NCBI GenBank assembly: GCA_005800865.1
Contig: SYEI01000117.1
Coordinates: forward strand, 1 to 5,612
Length of the DNA: 5,612 nucleotides
Source of the DNA: Bacteroidota bacterium
GTDB lineage: Bacteria > Bacteroidota > Bacteroidia > B-17B0 > Aurantibacillaceae
Reading direction: 5' to 3'
The notes beneath the pieces are model-generated. The model had not been told where the DNA came from and did no database searches. It was given only the letters and a program-made list of their open reading frames with translations. A program made the position numbers and the translations under genes. Shown piece after piece: positions 1-5,612 of the stretch (the stretch's first letter is position 1; every line of letters starts with the position of its first letter).

Positions 1-569
1 TCACTATGAAATCCGTAGTAAATTCCCACAATGATTAAAGCAAATAAAGCGATTAATTTAGCCGACGTAAAAATTCGTTGAATAGCTTTTCCGTTTTCGA
101 TGCCACGTGTATTAATGAAAGTGAGGAGTGCAATAATAAAAATAGCCAACAATTGCGCGCTTGTAATTTTAAGATCCACTATTTGAAACATGACATTTCC
201 TTCTTCGAAAAAAGGAATGAATACACCCGTAAATTTTGCAAAAGCTACAGCAACCGCCGCAATAACTCCAGTTTGAATTACTAGGAAAACTGTCCAACCA
301 TAAACAAAAGCTACTAAATCGCCAAAAGCTTTTTTAATGTAAACAAATTGTCCACCAGCTTGGGGCATCATGCCCGCTAACTCTCCATAACTTAAGGCTG
401 CAAATAAAGTGATAACACCAGAAAGAATCCAAACTACTAATAACCATCCTGCTGAACCAACTACACGAGCAATATCGGCACTCACAATAAAAATTCCTGA
501 ACCAATCATAGAACCTGCAACTAGCAGGGTAGTATCAAATAAATTAAGACTTGGCTTTTTTATATTCAT
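1..569 (-). CDS. APC-superfamily amino acid permease, LAT-like (N-terminal part, runs off window)
   Basis: This is the first 189 codons of an inner-membrane amino acid transporter; the 3' end lies beyond position 1. The ATG at 569-567 opens MNIKKPSLNLFDTTLL. TM1 carries the unwound substrate-binding signature GSMIGSGIF (residues 19-27) and TM2 ends in the conserved loop LSYGELAGMMPQAGGQ (about 59-74) with YIKKAFG after it. Hydrophobic segments lie near residues 12-32, 41-62, 85-111, 138-154 and 167-187, which gives five of the usual 12 helices. A lysine (K171) sits in TM5, where proton-coupled relatives such as ApcT keep their coupling lysine; that role is inferred here. The start is only 12 nt after the stop of the surface-protein gene, with a weak purine stretch (AAAAAGA) in front, so co-transcription is likely. 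The motifs resemble the L-type (LAT) branch more than the cationic branch. Substrate cannot be assigned. Confidence 0.93.
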   Translation of the reverse strand, partial: MNIKKPSLNLFDTTLLVAGSMIGSGIFIVSADIARVVGSAGWLLVVWILSGVITLFAALSYGELAGMMPQAGGQFVYIKKAFGDLVAFVYGWTVFLVIQTGVIAAVAVAFAKFTGVFIPFFEEGNVMFQIVDLKITSAQLLAIFIIALLTFINTRGIENGKAIQRIFTSAKLIALFALIIVGIYYGFHS

Positions 570-581
570 ATAAATATCTTT

Positions 582-3500
582 TTAACGAAGAAGGGTAACG
601 TGCCCAACTTTTTCTATGGTTTTACTATTAATGTCTGTTGCTATTAACTTATAGGTATAAACACCTAACTCGCAATTTACATTTTTATACGTTCCATTCC
701 AACCAGTGCCTAACTCTTTTGTTCTGAAAATATTTTCGCCCCATCTATTAAATATCAATAATTCAATTTCAACATAACCGCTATACTCCGGTTTAAAAAC
801 ATCATTAATACCACTACCATTAGGCGAAAAACTATTAGGAATATAAAGCGTTGGAGTTACTTTTATTTCAATAGAATCTTTTGCTACACAACCGTATTCA
901 TTTGCAACCGCAGCATAATACGTAATACTTGATGGTACAATGGCCGCACTATTGTTACAAAATACACATGATAACATATAATCTGGTTCCCATGTGCTTA
1001 TGGTGTCAGATGCACTATACATTTGTACTACTTCTCCCGAAAAAACCTCAACAACTTTTGGAGTAACTGTTAAGGTGGGTAATGCGTATACCACCACATC
1101 ATAATTTCCAGAAGTTAAACAGGGACCGTTATATACATTTAAGGTATAAGTCATCGTTTGTTGTGGATTTACAAAAGGATTAAAAACATCTGTGTAATCT
1201 ATGTGATCAGCAGGAATCCATTCATAATTATAATTTTCTTGCGGACCTAATATTTGTTTACTTTCATTAATACACATTGAAATGGAATACGTATTCATAG
1301 GAACATGTGTAAACGAATCAACACGTATACTATCTTTATACAAACAATTATTTGAGATAGTCGTTAAATAATACCATCCAGGAGTGAAGGCATTAATTTG
1401 AGGTGTACTTTCTCCGTTACTCCAAAAATAAGACGTACAATTTTGATTCGCATATAATTTAACTGTGTCATCAATACAAGCATGCGCAGGATCTAATAAA
1501 ATTTTAGTGTCGTTTTTAAATACAAATACTCTTACCGAATCAAATGCGATACATCCACTTTGTTCAACTGTTACATGATATATGATGTCATTTGGCGTAG
1601 TTGTATAAGGACGTTGAACATTAGGATTGGAGAGGAAAGTACTTGGCGTCCAAGTAAACGTACATCCTGTTGGTGATGATAATTCTAATCTTGCAGAATC
1701 GCCCAAACATAAATTAATGTCAGGTATAGCTGGCAAAATAAATGGTGCGGTTACATTAATTGAAAGATCAACAGTATCAATAACATTACAAATAGTATTA
1801 TTGAAAATTAACTGAACTGAATACGTTCCAACTGTTGTATAAGTATGCACAGGTGCAATTGCGGTGGATATTGAACCATCGCCAAAACTCCAAGCATAAT
1901 TTATAGTAGGATTATTATTATTTATAAAGTTAACATTTACAGCAGGTACGCAACCACTAATATTATACTGAATAGGGGTTAATGCAGCTGGTGAAGTAAC
2001 AGTTACATTGGTATACGTCGTATCCCAAACATTACAGGTATTCACGTTATGCGAAATCAATTGCACTGTATAAACCCCAACTGCCGTGTAAGTATGTGTT
2101 GGTTGAAAAGTAGTAGAAGTCGCACCATCTCCGAAATTCCAAAAATAATCAATACCATTCACGCTATGATTAACGAAACTTACTGATAAAGGCGCGCATC
2201 CTACTGGATTGGTTGGATTTGTTGCTAACTGAGCTATGGTTAAATTAGAATTAAAAGTAAATTTCACTACAGCATTATTACAGTTTGTAGAGCCGTTTTG
2301 TGTTGACCATGCCGTTGGTGTGGCAGGCATATCATCATTGCCCCCACAGCTTTCGCAAATGGATTGGTAAATAATCCCTGATTTATCAAATCTGCTTGTG
2401 CCTCCATCTACATGCTCATTACTAACATTTCCACCAAAAAAAGTAGCATACTGCAATGAAGCGGCATTAGGATTTAACACCATAAAATAAAAATCACTGC
2501 TATCAGTTGCGCTCATAAAAGCATTTGGAGTAACAGGCAAATTAGCGGTTGAACTATTTGGTTGGTTCTGATTAAACAATACACCTCCCCATCCAGATAT
2601 ATAAATACTGCCACAAAGATCTACTAAAAAAGCTGCTGGAGAAATATCTGGAAATCCATCACCTGAACCAACTATAGTAGAAAAAAACGAACTTGTTAAA
2701 TTAGCATTTAAACAATGAATAAACTGTCCGCTATTTGGGTTACTATATACGCCTGTTGAAACTGGATATGCACCTTCAGTTTGACCAAATACATAAACTC
2801 TATTTTGCTTATCCATTTGCACAAAATAAGACTGATCGTACATGCTTGTGCCTAAATATGTAGAAGCCTGAACAGCGTTTCCATTAAAAGAAAATAAGCT
2901 TAAAAAACCATCCACGCCTCCTCTTGCCGTTGGATGTATGCTGCCTGTTGTTGTATGAAAATCTGGACTATTTGTTCCGCCGGTAACATATAATTGATCG
3001 TTAGAATTTAATTCAATGTTATATGCTCCATCATTACCAGAACCTCCAAAATAGGTACTGAATATAAGCGCGCTTAAACTCGGATTTAATTTTACAATAC
3101 ATGCATCTTGTGTTCCATTTAATGTAGTTTGAAAGCATGAGGGGGTTACTGGAAAATTAGATGAAATTGTATTGGATGCGATATAAACATTATTAGAATC
3201 ATCAACAATAACGCTACCTCGCAAATCGTCTGAATAATTATAATGTAGACCTCCTAAAAACACACCGCCATTCACACCTTCATCCAAACTCCCTCCTAAA
3301 TACGTACTAGCCACTAAAGATGTTCCAGTGGCATTAAATTTTGTAATAATCAAATCAGAACCTCCAGCATTTGCTGTTTGCACAACACCAGTTGTAATGG
3401 GAAAATTAGGTGAATAGGTTCTACCGAAAACAACTAATTCTCCTAAATTATCTACAATAATACTTTGAGGCGATTCATTTCCTGTTCCGCCTAAATAGGT

Positions 3501-4460
3501 TGAATACAATAAACCAGAGCCAGAAGGATTAAATTTAGAAACAGAGATGTCGCCACCGTAGCCTGTACCACCCATATAATTTACTTGAAAAGCACCAGCA
3601 GATAAAGGATAAGATGGGCCAAAACACATCCCCGCAGTGTAAGCATTTCCTTGAATATCATAAGTAGCGGTCATTCCAAAATTATCAGACAACGAGCCTG
3701 TGTAAGTAGCAAACACTAAAGTTGGGTCAATAATTAATGGAAGATTTTTATTGTATTGTGTAATTTTAAATTTTACTTGATTATTTTCTAAAACATAGCT
3801 ACACTTTACCTCTGCTTGCTTTCCATTAATAATCTGATAAGCGTAAGGAGCTTTTTGTGTAATATCTCCTACTTCGGTTTGTAAAATCAAATTGCCATCT
3901 ATAACTTTCAAATGATTTTGTCCAGTAAAGTTCATCACTAATTGATTAACGTCTGCACCAGGATTAACAATAAAATCAAAACGAAAATTATTTTTTTCGC
4001 TACAGTATATTACATCAATACCTTGATATAGATTTTTATAAACTATTTGTTTGAATGACTTAACATGAGATGCCCATTTGGAAGGATTATTTCCAATAAA
4101 ATAATTTTCATAAAAAGCATTTGAATCTGTTTGTTGAATAGAAGCGTTTGCATGACTATTTACAAAATCCATTTTAATAGCATGATAGGTAATTGGAGCT
4201 TTGGATCCATGGTGATGCATTTCCTCTAATCCATCTTTAGGAAAAAACACATAAGACAAGCCTTGTTGCTCTAAAAACACTTTGCCACCTTTAAATTTCC
4301 CTTCAAATAACACCTTATCATGCCATTGTCCCTTGTTTTGAGCAAATAGCACATAGGAAGATTGAGGCAATACAGGAACTTTCAAAGAATCTTTGTCAAA
4401 TCTTGCATATCCCCAAAAGGATAAAAAGACAAAAAACGATATGTAACAAATTGCTTTAAT
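582..4460 (-). CDS. Giant secreted multidomain protein: DUF7948-like, SBBP propeller, 2 PKD, Ig-like, T9SS C-terminal sorting domain
   Basis: A predicted cell-surface or secreted protein of the Bacteroidota gliding-motility-associated class; no enzyme motif is visible, so an adhesive or structural role is the likeliest reading. Residue numbers here count from the TTG at 4385. Domains in order: a DUF7948-like N-domain (about 12-221, starting FAQNKGQW); a seven-unit SBBP propeller (about 222-712); two PKD domains with FGDG at 751 and 834; about four Ig/PKD-like modules (881-1178); and a CHU_C/TIGR04131-type sorting domain (1180-1267) ending GHVTLLR. The frame opens after a TGA at 4469-4467. The first conventional start is TTG 4385 (1,267 aa), but the codons just before it encode a Sec signal peptide, so the start is placed at ATT 4460 (1,292 aa). 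The start is uncertain; the reading frame is not. The protein should be exported by Sec and then T9SS. There is no terminator between it and the permease 12 nt downstream. Confidence 0.93.
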   Translation of the reverse strand: MKAICYISFFVFLSFWGYARFDKDSLKVPVLPQSSYVLFAQNKGQWHDKVLFEGKFKGGKVFLEQQGLSYVFFPKDGLEEMHHHGSKAPITYHAIKMDFVNSHANASIQQTDSNAFYENYFIGNNPSKWASHVKSFKQIVYKNLYQGIDVIYCSEKNNFRFDFIVNPGADVNQLVMNFTGQNHLKVIDGNLILQTEVGDITQKAPYAYQIINGKQAEVKCSYVLENNQVKFKITQYNKNLPLIIDPTLVFATYTGSLSDNFGMTATYDIQGNAYTAGMCFGPSYPLSAGAFQVNYMGGTGYGGDISVSKFNPSGSGLLYSTYLGGTGNESPQSIIVDNLGELVVFGRTYSPNFPITTGVVQTANAGGSDLIITKFNATGTSLVASTYLGGSLDEGVNGGVFLGGLHYNYSDDLRGSVIVDDSNNVYIASNTISSNFPVTPSCFQTTLNGTQDACIVKLNPSLSALIFSTYFGGSGNDGAYNIELNSNDQLYVTGGTNSPDFHTTTGSIHPTARGGVDGFLSLFSFNGNAVQASTYLGTSMYDQSYFVQMDKQNRVYVFGQTEGAYPVSTGVYSNPNSGQFIHCLNANLTSSFFSTIVGSGDGFPDISPAAFLVDLCGSIYISGWGGVLFNQNQPNSSTANLPVTPNAFMSATDSSDFYFMVLNPNAASLQYATFFGGNVSNEHVDGGTSRFDKSGIIYQSICESCGGNDDMPATPTAWSTQNGSTNCNNAVVKFTFNSNLTIAQLATNPTNPVGCAPLSVSFVNHSVNGIDYFWNFGDGATSTTFQPTHTYTAVGVYTVQLISHNVNTCNVWDTTYTNVTVTSPAALTPIQYNISGCVPAVNVNFINNNNPTINYAWSFGDGSISTAIAPVHTYTTVGTYSVQLIFNNTICNVIDTVDLSINVTAPFILPAIPDINLCLGDSARLELSSPTGCTFTWTPSTFLSNPNVQRPYTTTPNDIIYHVTVEQSGCIAFDSVRVFVFKNDTKILLDPAHACIDDTVKLYANQNCTSYFWSNGESTPQINAFTPGWYYLTTISNNCLYKDSIRVDSFTHVPMNTYSISMCINESKQILGPQENYNYEWIPADHIDYTDVFNPFVNPQQTMTYTLNVYNGPCLTSGNYDVVVYALPTLTVTPKVVEVFSGEVVQMYSASDTISTWEPDYMLSCVFCNNSAAIVPSSITYYAAVANEYGCVAKDSIEIKVTPTLYIPNSFSPNGSGINDVFKPEYSGYVEIELLIFNRWGENIFRTKELGTGWNGTYKNVNCELGVYTYKLIATDINSKTIEKVGHVTLLR
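585..848 (-). other. T9SS C-terminal sorting domain (CHU_C / TIGR04131-type, type B CTD)
   Basis: The last 88 residues (1180-1267) begin LYIPNSFSPNGSGINDVF, continue with LLIFNRWGENIF, GTGWNGTYKN and LGVYTYKLIA, and end KVGHVTLLR. This is the conserved gliding-motility-associated C-terminal domain that directs cargo through the type IX secretion system. The usual acidic residue in PNGDGxND is serine here (PNGSGIND). Confidence 0.95.
852..1745 (-). repeat. Array of about four Ig/PKD-like stalk modules
   Basis: Between the PKD pair and the sorting domain are about four modules of 60-70 residues, near 889-956, 968-1025, 1036-1100 and 1111-1178. The first three begin with a cysteine pattern such as NLCLGDS, HACIDDT or SMCINES, then have a tryptophan strand (FTWTPSTFL, SYFWSNGES, YEWIPADHI, STWEPDYML). 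Three or four end in a cysteine before a D-S-(I/V)-x-(V/I) strand. This is the usual build of the extracellular stalk in gliding-motility-associated proteins. Sequence identity between modules is low, and exact boundaries are uncertain. Confidence 0.7.
1749..2204 (-). repeat. Tandem pair of PKD domains within the giant protein
   Basis: Two adjacent immunoglobulin-like PKD domains lie at residues about 728-798 and 811-879. Both start with a GC(A/V)P motif, then have a W(N/S)FGDG turn (FGDG at 751 and 834), then P(T/V)HTYT and a VG(V/T)Y(T/S)VQLI strand. The repeat period is 83 residues (249 nt), and the similarity is also visible in the DNA around 1876 and 2125, which suggests duplication within the gene or its ancestor. 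PKD domains serve as spacers or binding modules in extracellular proteins. Confidence 0.92.
2250..3722 (-). repeat. Seven SBBP-type beta-propeller repeats within the giant protein
   Basis: Two motifs alternate seven times each. The STYLGG-type motif occurs at residues 226 (ATYTG), 295, 360, 443 (STYFGG), 508 (STYLGT), 569 (STIVG) and 647 (ATFFGG). The FPVTPGAF-type motif occurs near 259, 328, 411, 475 (degenerate), 540, 617 and 686. Spacings of 61-83 residues, with hydrophobic strands of the form LYVTGGT or VYVFGQT between them, fit blades of a beta-propeller (Pfam SBBP). The third unit is about 18 residues longer than its neighbours. The last units contain GSIYISGWGG (592-601) and a cysteine cluster at 677, 680 and 702. 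Confidence 0.85.
3723..4352 (-). other. DUF7948-like N-terminal domain of the giant protein
   Basis: Residues about 12-221 (from TTG 4385) begin FAQNKGQWHDKVLFEG and continue with GGKVFLEQQGLSYVFF, then a histidine-rich patch (MHHHG, 56-60) and YHAIKMDFV. The block YENYFIGNNPSKWASHVKSF, then YKNLYQGIDVIYC and LIIDPTLVFATY at the junction with the propeller, are the hallmarks I associate with the domain that precedes SBBP repeats in Bacteroidota proteins. The assignment is by recall of the family pattern, not by a search. Function is unknown. Confidence 0.75.
4404..4460 (-). other. Sec signal peptide encoded upstream of the first conventional start codon
   Basis: In frame with the giant protein, codons 4460 to 4404 read (with the first codon ATT taken as Met) MKAICYISFFVFLSFWGYA, followed by RFDKDS. 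This has a basic n-region, a long hydrophobic core and a small residue before a polar stretch, as Sec signal peptides do. A T9SS cargo needs such a signal, and the version beginning at TTG 4385 has none. No ATG, GTG or TTG exists in this frame between the TGA at 4469-4467 and 4385; ATT at 4460 or 4451 and ATA at 4442 are the only weak initiators. Confidence 0.7.
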
Positions 4461-4467
4461 CGCAACT

Positions 4468-4498
4468 CAAATATATGATAATTAAAGAGATATACAAA
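4468..4498 (-). promoter_or_regulatory. Candidate Bacteroidota-type promoter for the giant protein gene
   Basis: On the minus strand, TTTG (4498-4495) is followed after 19 nt by TATATTTG (4475-4468), matching the Bacteroidota primary sigma consensus of a -33 TTTG/TTG and a -7 TAnnTTTG. It sits just after the terminator of the upstream permease. Transcription would start near 4463-4461, which leaves almost no leader before ATT 4460. An alternative -7-like hexamer, TATTTG at 4500-4495, would give a leader of about 30 nt. Such AT-rich motifs occur by chance, so this is tentative. Confidence 0.4.
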
Positions 4499-4520
4499 TA
4501 TCTTCACTCATTAGCACCAT

Positions 4521-4555
4521 AAAAAAAGGCGTCCGACTACTGGCGGACACCTTTT
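4521..4555 (-). terminator. Intrinsic terminator after the right-hand permease
   Basis: Read on the minus strand, AAAAGGTGTCCG (4555-4544) pairs with CGGACGCCTTTT (4535-4524) around an 8-nt loop. One U-G wobble falls inside the stem in this orientation. It runs into a 7-nt U tract (4527-4521) and begins 28 nt after the permease stop. On the plus strand the same position is a C-A mismatch and the T run is shorter, so it is directional for the minus strand. Confidence 0.88.
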
Positions 4556-4583
4556 AATATATGTAGATATTATTGTTAAATTA

Positions 4584-5612
4584 TTATCCGTCGATTGTAT
4601 GCTCAGGTCCAGCTCCTGGTTTTTCCAAATTACTGTTTCGTTTACCGTATATGAAATAAACAATAACACCTAATACTCCCCAAATCAAGAAGAAGTTCCA
4701 AGTTGCGGCTCTAACTTGAGTCATTAAAAACAGATTAAATGCCACGCCTAAAGTCCCAACTAAGTAAACAGCAGGAGTTTTATAAGGACGCTCTAACTCA
4801 GGTTTTTTGTAACGTAAAATCATTACTGCCACACAAACCATTGCAAAGGCTAATAAAGTTCCCATACTACACATTTCACTTACTTTATCAATTGGAGTAA
4901 ATGCAGCTACTAATGAAATTAATCCGCCCACTAAAATTGTACTTTTATATGGAGTTTTAAAAACTGGATGTAACACTTTAAAGAAAGCTGGCATTAATCC
5001 ATCTTTTGCCATTCCTAAGAAGATACGTGTTTGACCTAACATCATTACTAACATTACAGAGGTTAAACCTGCTGTAGCGGCAATAGTAATAATAAATACA
5101 GCCCAATTAATTCCAATTCCTGAGAAAGCAGAAGCAACAGGCGCTGCTTTGTCTAACTCAGTATATTTTACCATACCTGTTAAAACTAACGACACTAAAA
5201 TATATAACACGGTACATATAATTAATGATGCTACAATGGCAAAAGGAACATCTTTTTTAGGATTAATAGCTTCACCAGCTTGAGTAGAAACAGCATCAAA
5301 ACCAATGTAAGCAAAGAATACAATCGTTGCTGCTGTTAAAACACCACCAAAACCAAAGTTCATTTTACCAGTTGCATTTCCTAATTCATCTAAAGCAGGA
5401 ATCTCATCTGGGATAAACGGAACCCAATTTTCTGTTTTAACATAAAAAGCACCGACAATAATAACAAATAACACAACTGCTATTTTTACAATTACAATAA
5501 TATTGTTTGTTTTAGCCGCTTCTTTAATACCTTTTACTAAAATAGCCGTTACAACCCATGTAATTAAAAAGGCAGGTAAATTAAACGCGAATCCTGGTGC
5601 AGCCAATCCTAA
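4584..5612 (-). CDS. APC-superfamily amino acid permease, cationic/ApcT-YfnA-like (C-terminal part, start off window)
   Basis: This is the last 342 codons of an inner-membrane amino acid transporter of the cationic amino acid transporter branch; the frame stays open to the window edge. The TTG at 5606 is internal, since two more codons (Leu-Gly) precede it and the family's first helices are missing. About nine hydrophobic segments are visible (near 8-25, 36-55, 86-104, 122-145, 166-190, 224-240, 247-266, 281-297 and 303-321, counted from that TTG), matching TM4-TM12 of a 12-helix protein. The TM6 signature IGFDAVST and the following NPKKDVPFAI (115-124) are diagnostic, and GQTRIFLGMAKDGLMP (191-206) is the conserved TM8 loop. 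K41 in TM5 corresponds by position to the proton-coupling lysine of ApcT (inference). The gene ends in TAATAA and then an intrinsic terminator, so it is transcriptionally separate from the surface-protein gene. Its substrate is probably one or more amino acids, not resolvable here. Confidence 0.95.
   Translation of the reverse strand, partial: LGLAAPGFAFNLPAFLITWVVTAILVKGIKEAAKTNNIIVIVKIAVVLFVIIVGAFYVKTENWVPFIPDEIPALDELGNATGKMNFGFGGVLTAATIVFFAYIGFDAVSTQAGEAINPKKDVPFAIVASLIICTVLYILVSLVLTGMVKYTELDKAAPVASAFSGIGINWAVFIITIAATAGLTSVMLVMMLGQTRIFLGMAKDGLMPAFFKVLHPVFKTPYKSTILVGGLISLVAAFTPIDKVSEMCSMGTLLAFAMVCVAVMILRYKKPELERPYKTPAVYLVGTLGVAFNLFLMTQVRAATWNFFLIWGVLGVIVYFIYGKRNSNLEKPGAGPEHTIDG

Noticed and set aside
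78..284. Plus-strand open frame of 68 codons
   Set aside because: It lies wholly antisense to the LAT-like permease, whose minus-strand product has clear transporter motifs; the plus-strand product is low-complexity and unlike any family.
1627..1815. Plus-strand open frame of 62 codons
   Set aside because: It is antisense to the Ig/PKD-like region of the giant protein and has no recognisable features.
4382..4408. Eight-codon ORF (ATG at 4408) whose TGA overlaps the TTG at 4385, as a translational coupling leader
   Set aside because: Its ATG falls inside the signal-peptide coding stretch and would imply the protein lacks a signal peptide; it is short enough to be chance.
4482..4520. ATG at 4520 in the same frame as the giant protein, as an alternative start
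   Set aside because: That frame meets TAA at 4484-4482 and TGA at 4469-4467 before the signal peptide, so it gives only a 12-codon peptide starting at the terminator's U tract edge.
4521..4555. Hairpin as a riboswitch or small RNA
   Set aside because: It is a short stem with a U tract directly after tandem stop codons, fully explained as an intrinsic terminator; there is no extra conserved structure around it.
1..5612. A single permease gene split by insertion of the giant gene
   Set aside because: In transcription order the C-terminal piece comes first and the intact N-terminal piece, with its own ATG, comes last. The fragments also overlap in TM4-TM5 and belong to different branches.

Overview
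The window is AT-rich and every real gene lies on the minus strand. The layout points to a member of the Bacteroidota, probably Flavobacteriales or Cytophagales-like. The main evidence is a very large secreted protein whose C-terminus matches the gliding-motility-associated type IX secretion (T9SS) sorting domain. Its module order (DUF7948-like N-domain, SBBP propeller, PKD, Ig-like, CHU_C) is, as far as I know, confined to this phylum. A Bacteroidota-style promoter candidate (TTTG, 19 nt, TATATTTG) fits the same assignment. Genus and species cannot be read from this sequence.

In transcription order (right to left), the window opens with the 3' part of an APC-superfamily amino acid permease of the cationic/ApcT-YfnA type (4584-5612, N-terminus off the window). 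It ends in tandem stops followed by a good intrinsic terminator (4521-4555). A gap of about 120 nt follows, holding the terminator and a possible promoter. Next comes the giant surface protein (582 to about 4460, about 1,290 aa). Only 12 nt after its stop begins a second, different APC permease of the L-type/LAT-like kind (start at 569), of which the first 189 residues are in the window.

The two permeases carry amino acids across the inner membrane. The giant protein is predicted to cross the inner membrane by Sec and the outer membrane by T9SS, ending on the cell surface or in the medium. The 12-nt gap without a terminator suggests that the second permease is transcribed together with the surface protein. 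No functional link between adhesin-like protein and permease is visible beyond this arrangement.

No RNA gene, CRISPR array, insertion sequence, phage gene or dedicated defence system is visible. The most interesting point is the 5' end of the giant gene. A clear Sec signal peptide is encoded in frame upstream of the first conventional start codon (TTG at 4385), and the best-placed initiator for it would be ATT at 4460. This is either a non-canonical start, a mutated start, or a sequence error. The rest is well-populated families rather than a new system.
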